Shown: one piece after another, positions 21,549-32,610 of the stretch
Numbering within the stretch: the first letter of the stretch is position 1
Layout of the letters: each line of letters starts with the position of its first letter
Translations under genes and position numbers: made by a program
From: Malachius bipustulatus
Taxonomy: Eukaryota > Arthropoda > Insecta > Coleoptera > Melyridae
Direction: 5' to 3'
Length of the DNA stretch: 64,000 nucleotides
Assembly (NCBI GenBank): GCA_910589415.1
Contig: OU342633.1
Coordinates: 11,074,858 to 11,138,857, forward strand
Notes under the pieces: model-generated
Told to the model about the DNA's origin: nothing
Databases searched by the model: none
What the model saw: the letters and a program-made list of their open reading frames with translations, nothing else

Positions 21549-22625
21549 CTGCCTGACAGGCTGTATAAATTAAAAAGTGGAAAAATAATTACCTACAGAA
21601 AACTGCCGAAAGCAAATAAAGCAATCAAAGGCCCATCGGAAGAAAGAATTCCATCTGGGGAAATTTTAGAAGATATCACTAAAAATAAATGGAGACTTGG
21701 GCAGCCGATTGGCCAAGGTGGTTTTGGTGTTATCTATCTGGCTCAACGGGCTGAAGAGACTGGTTCTTCTTACGACTATGTAATAAAAATTGAACCACAC
21801 ACCAATGGGCCTTTGTTTGTAGAGAGGAACCTGTATTTGAAATTTGCGAAAGCTGAACTTATTGAAAAGCACACAGCCAAGCTAGGGCTGAAACAATTGG
21901 GAATGCCGGTTTATCATGGTTCCGGCTCACACGAGTATAAAAACGAGAAATATAGGTTCTTAGTCATTGACCGCTTTGGCAGTGATTTACATAAGATTTT
22001 CACTTCAAATGGATCTGACGGTTTTCCGGTTCCAACTGTATTCAAGATTGCAACACAGATAGTTGAAGTTTTGGAATTCATGCATTCCCATGGATATGTG
22101 CATGCTGACATTAAAAGTGCCAATTTACTGTTAGGACGTAGCAAAAATACTGAAAATCAAGTGTTTTTAGTGGATTTTGGTGTCGCGACAACTTTTAGCA
22201 CCGACAAGAAATTTAAACCTGACCCAAAGAAAGCACATAACGGTACCATGGAGTATCTTAGCACAGATGCTCATAAAGGCGTGCCGACTCGACGGGGGAT
22301 CTAGAAATATTACTGTACAATTTAATTGAATGGTTGGGAGGTTCCTTACCATGGAAGAAAGAAAAAAAATGCTGACAAAGTCCATACTGCAAAGACAAAA
22401 TATGTCAGTAATATTGGTGAAGCAGACCAGGTGTTCAAGACAGGAAAACCACCAGCTACCTTTTTATGGTTTTTGGAATATGTGACCAAACTAGAGCATA
22501 ATGAGCAGCCTAACTATAAATTAATTGTCAACAAATTCAAGGAAGAAATTGAACGGCCTGGTGGAAAAATAACTGATCCATTTTCCTTCAACAGTCAGCT
22601 TGGCGACTATATATATATATGGTAT
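21549..22625 (+). pseudogene. Processed VRK1-like kinase pseudogene
   Basis: An intronless coding match to vaccinia-related kinase 1 (ballchen/NHK-1 in insects), a nuclear Ser/Thr kinase that phosphorylates chromatin-linked substrates. Visible motifs: glycine loop IGQGGFGVIYLAQ at about 21706, VIKIE (ATP-binding Lys), RFGSDLHKIF, catalytic loop YVHADIKSANLLLG, LVDFGVAT (DFG), HNGTMEYLSTDAHKGV. One base is lost near 22298 (after TRRG) and another indel lies near 22368, so the C-lobe continues in a second frame (NADKVHTAKTKYVSNIG, FLWFLEYV). No start Met precedes the kinase domain in frame. Several normally introned regions are continuous, which fits an mRNA-derived copy. No poly-A tail was located; the sequence after about 22600 no longer looks like VRK. 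Confidence 0.85.
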
Positions 22626-22629
22626 ATAA

Positions 22630-23616
22630 AGAATCATCTGGTTTATAGAATAATTGTGAACTATAGAACAGTTCTTTCTGGTTACTGGTTACGCTGCATT
22701 TCGCTATGTTCAATGTCAGATGATAGAAACGATAGAACGCCACCTATGATAGAAAACGAGGAGTCTCCTAAATCCGCAATGATGTCTTCAAACATACAGG
22801 GTGCAATTACACCTTTAATTATCGCAGAACATTTTGATCTATGGAGATGAACAGTTTCTGAAGTTTTTTGTGAAGTTGAGGTTGAGGCTGAACTTTATAA
22901 CTTTATAAAAAAATAACACAGCTAGCTCAGTCTTACATTTAGAAGTACTTCTCAAAAAATAATGTTCTTATCACCATAATAATGCATGTTGTCTACAAAC
23001 GTTGATTATAGTGGACTGTATTTTATTTATTTCGAAAAATTGTTAAATTATGTTAAATTATGGTCTTAAGGCTGTATACCAAAAAAACGAACGCACATTG
23101 AAGAGGCACTCACCTTTTGCCGTTGTTGGTCCCGTCGTTGAGAGCTCTCAAGGTTGTTCGGTTGTTTCGGGAAGCAGGATCACAAAAATCACAAATTTTA
23201 GAGAAAAGTATTTTGAAACGATTGTTTAGAATGTAGCCTCGATGGGCCGTATCACCGTTTTCTGGTCGTCGCTCCTCTGCGCTCGCCCGCGTATCTTCTT
23301 GTATCGCTTGACCAGGGAGTGAGGCGGGTTTGTGCACACAGCAATATGCGTTTTTCCGCGAAAATAATCAAATTTAAATAAAAAGATATTAACCTCGTAA
23401 TTAGTCATACGAAGTGCCAATAAAATTATAAACAATTAAAACTAATTGAAAATGAGTTGGAGTTGGCACGTGATCCAGTCCCCAACAATGTACATAAAAA
23501 AAAACAATATTACAAGTAATTACCTTGAAAAATAATTAATTAAAAAAAAACAATATTACAGGTTATGCATGCACATAAGTCTTCTTTATTTTTTTTACAA
23601 CCAAGTCCATGTATTC
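22630..23616. other. No gene assigned
   Basis: A plus-strand frame to 22850 follows the VRK remnant but matches nothing I recognise. The short minus-strand ORFs at 23110-23435 have no recognisable motif. The rest is AT-rich. Confidence 0.5.
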
Positions 23617-25480
23617 TTATAGTAGCCTATTTTTTTCTTCACTACAAGCCACTTTCCTTCTAGTTAGCTCCAACTTTTCTTCCTCTCTTCTATCACTTCT
23701 TTCGTGAAAAGTTTCCAAATCATTCTTTATGTCCAACAGAATTTCGTTCCTCTTTTGATACGCTTGTGTGTGAATCCTTTTAGATTGCACTCTATTTCTG
23801 TTGAGTGGGATATTTTGTACATTTTCTTCCACAATTTCTATTAAAATTGGATTCTAGTCGTCATTGAGCTTGAATCCAAGATGGTTGATATAAACCTCCT
23901 CGGACCCGGGCATGAGATAATAATCACACAAAAATTTTTTTGGTGGATTTATCTGCAAATGGGAACCCTAAGCATACAGTAATTTTTTGAAAATTTTTAT
24001 TGCAAGTTTTTAACAAAAAAAAAAATGTGTCCATTACAGTGGACATTAGGATTTAAATGTAACATTTCATTTCTTATGAAACTGATAAAAACAGTTATGA
24101 TCCCCTGTAATGCAAAAGAAATCACCACATTCTTCGCAAGCAAACCATGATATTTTTTGCCTTGTCTCCGAATTTGCGACGATCGCTACGGTACAAAATC
24201 CATGAATTAGCTATTGCCAAATCAAAGAAGTGAAAAATTGTTTTTACAGTCCACTTGTTGGTCCTTGCGGCGATGCGATAGTATGCAATCATTCTGTCAA
24301 CCAAGTCAATACCCCCCCATGGAACTATTGTACTTCGCAACCATGTCTGGTCTGTTAACTTCCAAAAAATTTTTATCTACTTTAGACCACCTTTTACAAG
24401 TGTCAGTAGGCTGCTCTTGGAGTTTGGTGGATGCTAGTAGCACGGGTTTCATGTCGTACCACTGAATAATATTTACTTTGTTGTCTGATCTAACATTTTG
24501 TTCTGTAGCTCCTAGGCCCAATCTCTTCAACATCTTTTCCTGAGTAAGATGGACGGATGACGGCACCCTCGATTTCATTATTGTGCCCGTTGCGTGAATC
24601 TTCTTTTCCAACAAGTATTCAAGTAACGGAATTGTTGTAAAATATCTATCCATGAACACGTGTGAACCCTCTTTTAGTGTTTCGACAAGTCGAATAACTG
24701 CTGATGGACCGACGCCCAACTCCTTCCTATCGTATAGGAAAGTGTCTTTCCCTTGATAAATTTCAAAGTATAGCACTAAGCCTGATGGAGCTGCACATAC
24801 AAAATTCTTCAGGCCTTCTGGATTTGGTTTACCACGAACGAACTGCTTTATTCCGCAAACACCCGTAAATGGTATCATTTGCTCATCAATTGCTACAATA
24901 TTTTGCCTTGGCCATCTCAAACAGGCTTGTCTAATCCTTTCCAAGAGGGGTCTCACCCGCCACAGTTTGTCTTTTTTGCGAGCATTTGCTGAGATGTCTC
25001 CATCAATTGTCACTTTCAAATAGCTTCTAATGGCGAAAAATCTATCTCTTGTCATAGTAGTGGCGATAGCGAACACTTTAGTGTCTTTAGACCAATACAT
25101 TCTAATTCGAGGGTACTTGAGAACTGACATCATAAAAAAAAAATTTGTTTCCTCCATTGTCAAATTTAATGGTTTGTTGTGAACAAGCATATACTTTACA
25201 TTGGTACTTTCGCAAATGAATTTGAAATCATTGTCATTCAAGTAATTAGAGAAATAATCGATTGGCGTGTAATCCTTTCTTATCTCGCTGTTATCTTCAT
25301 CTTCTTGAATAGGAAATTTTATTCCAGAGAAAATATCACACTTACGCCATGTGTATTTTGGTTTTATTGGTTTCCTTGAAGTTTTCTGTGGTATTTTCGT
25401 TGTATTTGGCTCAGCAATATTCTTTGCTTGGTCTCTTTTTGGTTTTGTGATGACATTTCTATTCAGATTTTGGTATGTAC

Positions 25481-26330
25481 CGGGTGGGCATCTAAGAATG
25501 AACAGCGGCCATATCTTGGGAAATATTTATCCTACAGTTTCAAAATGAAAATTTTCCAGACATAAGTGACTATGCGAAATGCAATGAAAATATTTTCAAG
25601 ATGGCCGCACTTCCGGAAATACCGGAAGTTAACACCTACTTCGTTATTTTAACGGGGACACCTGTATATTATTGTATTTTTAAATTGTCTGGCAACATCT
25701 AATACAGGTGGTTTTTACAATTGGAATTTATGTTGAGTAGTTTATGAGTTATAAACAAGTGAAAATCGCAATTTTCAATTTTCAAAGCATCTTACATTGA
25801 AAACGGCTAAAGATATTTAAAAACGGCTTACATGTCCCTAACTTAACTTTGTACAAAGTATTCTATTATGTAGTTTAGATTTTTCTACAGGGTGATGAAA
25901 AATCTGTAAATTTTCACCCTGTATAAATATTTAAACCACATGGTAGGATACCTTGTAAAAAGTTAAGATAGGGACATGTAAGCCGTTTTTAAATATCTTG
26001 AGCCGTTTTCAATGTGAGATGCTTTGCAAATTGAAAATTGCGATTTTCACTTGTTTATAACTCAAAAACTACTCAACATAAATTCCAATTGTAAAAACCA
26101 CCTGTATTAGATTTTGCTAGGCAATTTAAAAATACAATAATATAAAGGGTGTCCCTGTTAAAATAACGAAGTAGGTTTCAACTTCCGGTATTTCCGGAAG
26201 TGCGGCCATCTTGAAAATATTTTCATTGCATTTCGCATAGTCACTTATGTCTGGAAAATTTTCATTTTGAAACTGTAGGATCAATATTTCCCAAGATATG
26301 GCCGCTGTTCATTCTTAGATGCCCACCCGC
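25481..26330. mobile_element. 850-bp foldback element with GTA/TAC target duplication
   Basis: The two arms of about 400 bases are near-perfect reverse complements. The outer ends are CGGGTGGGCATC and GATGCCCACCCGC. The centre contains a smaller hairpin with ACAGGGTGATG...TTTTCACCCTGTA at about 25888-25924. TAC flanks both sides (25478-25480, 26331-26333). Deleting the element and one TAC restores an open piggyBac frame across the site, so the boundaries are firm. No coding content. Confidence 0.9.
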
Positions 26331-26439
26331 TACTTAATGGCAAGTCTTCGTCAGTATCATCACCAAGTTGGTTAAATTCTATGGTGTGTTGTCTTGAATT
26401 TTCTGTAGCCTCTGTCTCCTCCAGTTGTGATTTTTCATT

Positions 26440-26560
26440 CCAATCTTCTTCACCAGCTGCTTGCTCTTCTTCACCAGCTGCTTGCTCTTCTTCATCAGCT
26501 GCTTGCTCTTCTTCACCAGCTGCTTGCTCTTCTTCACCAGCTGCTTGCTCTTCTTCACTA
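26440..26560 (-). repeat. 21-bp tandem repeat encoding acidic heptads
   Basis: Five or so copies of a 21-base unit (plus strand CTTCTTCACCAGCTGCTTGCT) lie in the piggyBac N-terminal region. Read in the transposase frame they encode EEEQAAG heptads. Other frames give long but meaningless Lys/Ser-rich or Ser/Ala-rich ORFs. Confidence 0.9.
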
Positions 26561-27649
26561 GATTCTGAAACATCTTCCGCATCTTCATTTTTGTACCCTA
26601 AACGAAGATTCTCTCTTCCTCTTTTATCTTCCCCTCCATTATTTTCATCTTCCTCTCCACCACTTTCACTTCCTCACCACTACAGTGCTCGTGAAGGTCT
26701 TCTATGTCCGAAGTATCAGCTTCTAGTAATTTAAGTAAACGATCATCGTCTTCTCCCACCCTGAAATGTTCTTTGTTTCCAAAAATAGCTAAAAATGATA
26801 AAATTTCGTCAAAATGTGTAAAAATTGAGGTTAGATTTCTCACAATAAAAAGTCATGAAATAGACCTGATGTCCATCTTGTTGGACAACTGATAAATAGT
26901 CAGGTATCAATTATTTTGTTTAAGTTATCAACGCTGTAGTTATGTTAAAATACACTGAGAACACTACTGCTGATTATTAAACAAAGAAAAACATTAAATA
27001 TTAGTAATAACATAGTTAAAAATAATACTTACTTGCAAGTGACACTTTTCTAAACGTCGCCATGGTAAAATAGCAGACAACTAGTTTGTGAAAGCGTCGG
27101 ATCAACAACTAGTCAATAGATGGCGTTGGGACGGGTATCATTGAGATGGACATCGGATTGTTAGCAGTAAAATTATCTGATTAAAGTTATACTAAGCAAT
27201 AACCTGGTTGTCCATTCAAATGGACGCTGGGTCCGAGGAGGATTGAACAGATGGTTTGATATTATTTTTTTTTTTGTCGAAGATATCGTCGAATTCTTTT
27301 TCGAATTCAAAAACTTTTCTGCTGCTCCCTGTTGGTTTAATATTATCTGCCACTTTTTTGTAGTTCCTTTCAAGTACTTTGAACTTATTTTCGCATTTGC
27401 TGTTGGCAATTGTAACTTTATATTCATTTGATAAATCTACTTTTACCTACTTTCTTTTTATATCGTTTGTAAAAGCCAAGAAGTTTTAAAGTTCTTTGCT
27501 TATTAAAAAACTTCTCAACCTCTACTTGCTCATGAGAATCTTTACTGCATCCCGGTTGAGGTTGGAGGAAAATAATTTCATTCACATCTATTGCGGATTC
27601 TAAAACAAAACAAAAATAAGTCAATGAAGCCACAAAAAACATTGTAATA

Positions 27650-28860
27650 ATTTATGATACCTTGACTTTTAATTGTTAAGTACCTAAGTGCTGGTTGGTT
27701 ATCAGAAAATTGAGTAAATTCACAAATTATAAACAAAGACTTATAAATAAACTGTGTTTTTGTGTGTCGCAAACAAAAGCGCTCTTCTCACTAAAAGTTG
27801 AGTAGTATGCTTTGCTTTCTGTTTTTTATTTGAAATTTACATATTGAAAAGTAGGGTTAGGTTCTCAGTTCTTCTGCTTTCAAAGATTCCCATTTACAAG
27901 ATTTATAATAGTTCGAAATTGTTCGAGTTTTGTGAAGTCACGGACACTTCCAGGACAATCCGAGAATGGTCCCAAGAATTGCACGATTGCGCAACTAATT
28001 CTGCCCAATCCCAGGACGGTTCTTGAACGATTCAAGAAATAAAACCCGAATAAAGCTTATATTGTATTTATACTCAGTTCTTGTTTTTTATTCGCACTTT
28101 AAGCATGATTTTTCCACACTTTAGAGGTATATGTACCCGAGGTCCTCCTAAACCACCAGATTTAATTCCCACTACTTCAAGTAGTAATTATTATTTATCA
28201 AAAGGAAAAGTTCAAAAACGTGTAAATTGGAGAACATTTACCTCCTGACAGCGAAAATCAAAATTCTGACAATGAATTATTTCGATCATTCGTACCCAGT
28301 TATACCACTGCCAATTTATGAGTCAAACTTAGAAGAGAAAAATTAATACAACAAGGTAAGAATATATTTCTTCAGAACCTGAACGACCCAGAGAAGACGT
28401 ATTATGTATTATGGGAAGAAAATGTTTTTCATGAAAACACTGGTAGTAGAGGTGGAGCTGGGAACAGAAGTTGATAAAGTATGTTTGAAACTTTCAGTTA
28501 TCAAAAAAATTGAGTGAAGTATGTAACAAATTATTTTTCTTGGTTGAGAAAAAAAAATGTTTTGCTAGCTAGCTCAATAGAACATCAAACATTTAACAAT
28601 TTATCAGGGGTGTTTGAAGTATAATAGAAAGGAGAAGCATAAATGCAGCAATCAAACACACACGTTACTAATAACTCGTTTATTATAATAAAATTTAAAA
28701 AAAAATAGATTAATTAATGGATATAAGTGCTTACGCTCATACGCCTGGTGGCAATTTCCTTTTTTTTCAATTTTTTCTCGGTATTTTTAAAGATAAAGTG
28801 GGAATAATTTTATTTTATTTGAAAGAGAAATAATACATTTACGAATAATGCTTTTCATTA
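27650..28860. other. No gene assigned
   Basis: AT-rich with short ORFs only. At about 27985-28085 two copies of a short phrase around GAACGATTCAAG/AATAAAACCCGAATAAAG could be an LTR end with a polyadenylation signal, but no partner LTR was found. Confidence 0.4.
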
Positions 28861-28867
28861 AAACATT

Positions 28868-29712
28868 TTAAACAATAAGGTGCTCACCATTTTTCTTTTT
28901 TTCGTAACATCCTCGGCAATATTTATGACCAACTGTGGAACTTACTGTTTTTTTCATAAATATATGTGCTGATAAAGCTTTCTTTTTATGGGAACTTGTG
29001 AATGGCTTAGTCCAAGTGAAAGGTTCATTAGAAATCGTGCTCAAATTGTCATCAGGATTTTCCAAAAGCTGCATAATTATTTGCTCGCTAAATTCGTTTA
29101 CTTGAATTTTTTGAGGTCACTAAAGTATAAAGAAATCTGGCATTTATCAAAGCTGTTCCAAGAAGAATTTCAATTTCTATCTTCCTTTACCACTTCATAA
29201 TTCGTCGCAAAGCTGTATCATAACTGGCTAGCTGGATCTGACAGATCGATTGAAGCATTTCCGGAGTTGTAATCAACAATTGCTTTTGGCTTCAAGGTAA
29301 GTCCTGTTCTTCTCATAATTTCGCTGGTTTCATCTGCATGGCAGGAAGACAGAACAAGAACATCACGTTTATCTCTCCACTTTGTCACTGTGATTCTTAG
29401 TTGGTTTTCTCTGGATATCATCTCCTCTTTTCTTTTTTGTTTGTTAGTTTTTTGTTGATAACCTTTTTTGGATTGCCACGGTGATTTTTGCGAAGCGTTC
29501 CTAACAAATGTGTTTTTCTTTCGAGTAAAATATTTGCTAGCTCCATGCTTGTACAGAAAACTATTAGTAATCACTGTATGTCCAGAATCAAGAAGAGCAC
29601 TCGATAATTTAAGAACAACATCAGTTGCAAGTGAATGCTGCTTTCCTTCTGCTTTTCTTGTGTTATCCCACTGTATATTGACAAGTTCCAGGTATACCCT
29701 GTTTCTGGAGGA
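28868..29712 (-). pseudogene. piggyBac-type transposase C-terminal remnant (PGBD-like)
   Basis: Begins at about 29712 with ETGYTWNLSIYSG and continues LATDVVLKLSSALLDSGHTV (third catalytic region), EEMISRENQLRITVTKWRDK, LVLSSCHADETSEIM, IVDYNSGNASIDLSD, then, after stops and frame changes, LRRIMKW, LINARFLYTLVT and a Cys-rich end (YCRGCYEKKKNGEH) near 28880. It belongs to a different piggyBac lineage from the one at 23895. The N-terminal half is missing; its place is taken by hAT sequence. Confidence 0.85.
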
Positions 29713-30532
29713 TCTAATAATAAAACTACGCAGTAAATCCAATTGGTCTTTTTATAATGTTTAATTAACTTATCCCTTGCAGCTTGAAATGCAAGTAGCA
29801 ATTGTTCATCGATCGACGACCTGTCTTCTAATTTTTTGCACTTCTGTAAATATCGCACAATCGGTTTGTGTAATTTGTAGTGTTGTCAACTCCGTATTAT
29901 TTACGCACAGTGCAACTAAGACTGATTTCAGCTTAGTCGCAGTGGACAACATATCACTTGTCGAATTCCACCTTGTTGATACATCAATATTAGTTGACAA
30001 AATTTTTACATTTAGGGCGTCACAACAACTTTTCAATTTATTATGCTAATGTTCACTCCTTTTAAGCTTTAGAAATAGTATTCTTAATTTATTTAGTGGT
30101 TTGTCTTCCAAATTCTCTTCCAAATTTAATTCAGCCTCAGTGTTCTCTTCCTCTTCTGCATAATCAATATTAGTTTCTTTATCAGGGTCATCCTCTTTCA
30201 ATAATTTCAGAATATCCTGAACTGCCAGACTTAAAATATGAGCAAAACATCTGAAATGTTGATTTTCTGGATCAAGCGATATATCTTCTTGACCTTCTTC
30301 TGCCATTATTTCTGAAAGCTGATGCATAAACACAGTGTTTTCAGAAGCATTATCTACTGTAATGCCTTGGATTTTTTTTTAAGTTTATATTTTTTTATTG
30401 TTGAAAAAAACTGTGCAATATCCCTCCCAGTATGCCGATCATGGGATGCCACAAAATCAATTACTAAACATTGTAAATTGAAATTATCATCAATGAAATG
30501 AGCCGTTATTCCATAATAGCTATTTACGATAT
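29700..30532 (-). pseudogene. hAT (BED-type) transposase remnant
   Basis: Read right to left: SYYGITAHFIDDNFNLQC, HTGRDIAQFF, GITVDNASEN (30532-30350), then ENQHFRCFAHILSLAVQDI (30270), an acidic insertion, IDVSTRWNSTSDML (29980) and QKCKKLEDRSSIDEQLLLAF...HYKKTNWIYCV (29850-29720). These are the RNase H-like core and insertion domain of BED-finger hAT transposases. There are frame breaks at 30360, 30045 and 29805. At LLLDP (about 29712) the sequence changes without a gap to piggyBac coding, making a chimera. The right end is cut by a short TIR element at 30533. Confidence 0.85.
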
Positions 30533-30994
30533 TAGTGTTAAAAGTGAAGTTTTATTTTCGAGTGAAAAGGTTTGTGAAATGAGAGAAGCGTAGCGGAGCG
30601 AATTGAACATTTTTCACGAAAAAACAAAATCACTTTTAGGACGAATATCATACAATGGTTTTTGTAAAACTGCTCTATTTTGATAATAAAATTGATGAAT
30701 TTAGAATGACACTCAACTTCAAATTGTATTTTGCATAGCAACCGTTGCCGACGCTATGGTTACTAACAAATGCGTGCATACAAATATAAGAGACGTAATT
30801 AATATTAATTGCAATTTCTGAACAATTATTGTCTGGAATTCTCGACTATTAGGTACTTATTAGGCCAGTAATAGAGAGAATATGAAAAAATCTTAATCAC
30901 CTATAATTTTGTCTGATTTCATCATGAGAAAATGTAATTTTTCTATAAGAGAATGTAAGTACAGAGAAAGTAGATAGAATTACTTTTAACACTA
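30533..30994. mobile_element. Short TIR element (MITE), 13-bp TIRs
   Basis: TAGTGTTAAAAGT at 30533-30545 is exactly complemented by ACTTTTAACACTA at 30982-30994. The 462-bp body has no coding. Extra copies of the CACTTTTAACACT motif follow at 31005-31075. It lies directly against the hAT remnant. Confidence 0.6.
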
Positions 30995-30999
30995 GTGTT

Positions 31000-31540
31000 T
31001 AAAGTATTTTTAACACGCTTCCATGTAAACAATCACTTTTAACACTGTCAGCTGTCGTTAAAAGTGTGACTTTTAATGGCAGTTGTACAACAAATTATTT
31101 ATTTCCTATAGATCCATAGGAATATAGGTCCAGCCATCAATTGGACGTAGTTATGCAGAAAGCTTCCAACCCTCAAAAATAGAGTTTTGAGTAAATCGAT
31201 ATTATTCATTTTTGTAACAGTAAATCAATAGTATCTATACATTACAGCTTGATTAAAAAATTTAAATTTTTATTTTTATCTGTCATAATATAACATTTTT
31301 AACAAATTGAATTAAAAGAAAAGTATTTTTTTCAATATTTTGAAAAATACAGGCATTTTTTTTTTGTTGGTTGCTTTCTGCATTATTATGTATTATTAAC
31401 TCTTTAAGAAGAAATAAAATACAAAAGATCTATAGCAAAGAAAAATCATTTATTGATAAAAAAAATCTATTAAACATTTTCAAGTTTAATCAAAACTTGA
31501 TCAAAATCAAAACAAAATCAAGACTAGCTTTGTTATACCC
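31000..31540. other. No gene seen
   Basis: AT-rich, with partial repeats of the preceding MITE end up to about 31080 and a poly-T tract near 31360. No coding signal. Confidence 0.5.
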
Positions 31541-31900
31541 ATCGATATCTTCTTCAATGTTGTCATCTACTTGTTTTTTTTGGTCGGAATTCTGGCAGTC
31601 TGATGGCATAAGATGCATCGCCTCGTTAAGATTTGCAAGTTTATTAGCAGCGATCATCTTACCATCGGGCCATAATTCATTAAAAATAAGTCTTCTTTGC
31701 TTTTGGTGCTGTTCCTTCTGTCCTTTTTTATATCAATCTTGTGTAGAGGTGCGTCAAATGAATCGTGCTGAACAGTAAGCAAGAACGGTTCATCTTTTTT
31801 CAATACATATAATCGATCTTATTTTTAGTGAAAGCTTTGCTGTTGCTCCAGAGCGAGAAGAGTCTATATCCTTTGTTTGTGCCATCTGTCTCTACTAACA
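31540..31900 (-). pseudogene. Unrecognised coding remnant
   Basis: Across three minus-strand frames one can read DGTNKGYRLFSLWSNSKAF, then VLKKDEPFLLTVQHDSFDAP, then ANKLANLNEAMHLMPSDCQN. The composition and residual continuity look like decayed protein-coding sequence, probably a transposase or accessory protein, but I do not recognise the family. Confidence 0.35.
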
Positions 31901-32610
31901 TTCCTAAAACATAAGTGAAAGAACATTGCAGAAGAAAAGCCCATCCGACAAATAATCAAAATTTACCTACCTCTACCACAAGAAAACAGCCGATCAATGT
32001 TAAATTTATCCGATGAGGAAACAGTATAGTATACCGTTACCATATTACAAGAAAATAGTTAAGTGTTGAGTAGTTGAAGATCTAACCGAAGGATTATGGG
32101 CAACAAGCCCAGATGCACTGAAGGTGTAATCCAGAGGGAAAGGAGAATAAATAATGAAAACTTGAGGCTGGCTAAATACACAATAGTGTGAAGGCCATAG
32201 AACAAAACTGAACTGAACTGAATTTTTTGCCAGTTTATTCTTTGTCCGTCGATGCTTGTTTTTCTGCTGACGATTTCTTTTGAGTTCAATATGATTTAAA
32301 CATATTGAGATTAGGTTTCTCCGAGTCAACCTTTTTCTTCAATCTTGACGATTGCCTTGCTGCTGCTTTTCCACTAGAATTCTCTGGAATATTTTCCTGA
32401 TTCGTTGTTTCTGCATCTGCTAAATTATTTCCACGCAGTTCTAATGAATTATCTGCTTCTAGCAATACTCCATCATCATCATCTAATTCTATGGGAAGAT
32501 ATCTTCGATTCTAAAGGAAGGATCATGAGATATCTCTTGGTCGTCTTGGTCGTCCTCTTTATCGTCAAATACGGATATATCATCATGTGAATAATCAGCC
32601 AAATACTCTG

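Larger units (their letters stand above)
24050..27063 (-). pseudogene. piggyBac transposase (DDE_Tnp_1_7), two exons, frameshifted
   Basis: Exon 1 is 27063-27033 (MATFRKVSLA) with a GTAAGT donor. Exon 2 begins at 26788 after TTTTTAG, where the joined frame reads IFGNKEHFRVGEDDDRL. An acidic N-terminal region with five EEEQAAG-type heptads follows (26560-26440), then the foldback insertion, then PKRDQAKNIA and DYTPIDYFSNYLND (25480-25240). The catalytic domain is at 25241-24306 with the Asp boxes VAIDEQMIPF and HVFMDRYFTT. After a run of seven G at 24314 (one too many) it continues GGIDLVDRMIAYYR, NKWTVKTIFHFFD and a Cys/His tail CEECGDFFC...HNCFYQFH (about 24150-24060). There are frameshifts near 26685, 24314 and 24150. 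By family the enzyme cuts at TTAA without footprint. This copy is inactive. Confidence 0.9.
23895..27241 (-). mobile_element. piggyBac-family element with nested foldback
   Basis: A 13-bp inverted terminal repeat, CCTCCTCGGACCC, lies at 23895-23907 with its complement at 27229-27241. Subterminal palindromes GTCCATT...GTGGAC (about 24030-24045) and GTCCATTCAAATGGAC (27209-27224) lie inside each end. The transposase gene on the minus strand has two exons. A foldback element (25481-26330) interrupts it. The flanks are not TTAA; instead AGATGGTTGATAT (23879-23891) and AGATGGTTTGATAT (27249-27262) form a direct repeat. Confidence 0.85.
23617..27642 (-). pseudogene. Trihelix/Myb-like gene fragment, split by piggyBac
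   Basis: The right part (about 27605-27242) starts after an acceptor (TTTTGTTTTAG at about 27605) and reads an acidic linker, a helix KLLGFYKRYKKKVG, a frame change, then CENKFKVLERNYKKVADN and FEFEKEFDDIF. That pattern is the trihelix (GT-1/MADF-like) DNA-binding fold common in insect orphan proteins. The left part (23879-23617) continues in a C-terminal style: SKRIHTQAYQKRNEILLDI then a charged coiled coil REEEKLELTRRKV. The piggyBac element (23895-27241) lies between them. A stop just before the left part and the frameshift in the right part show it is dead. Whether it was a host gene or a transposon accessory gene is not known. Confidence 0.6.

Noticed and set aside
26440..26560. CRISPR-like spaced repeat
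   Set aside because: Units are contiguous 21-mers without spacers, inside a eukaryotic coding sequence.
26379..26588. Minus-strand Lys/Ser-rich repeat protein (KKSKQLV repeats)
   Set aside because: Off-frame reading of the same 21-bp repeat; the acidic frame joins with the flanking transposase.
26381..26734. Plus-strand 117-codon Ser/Ala-rich ORF
   Set aside because: It is the antisense reading of the 21-bp acidic heptad repeat of the piggyBac transposase; the minus-strand frame has a family match.
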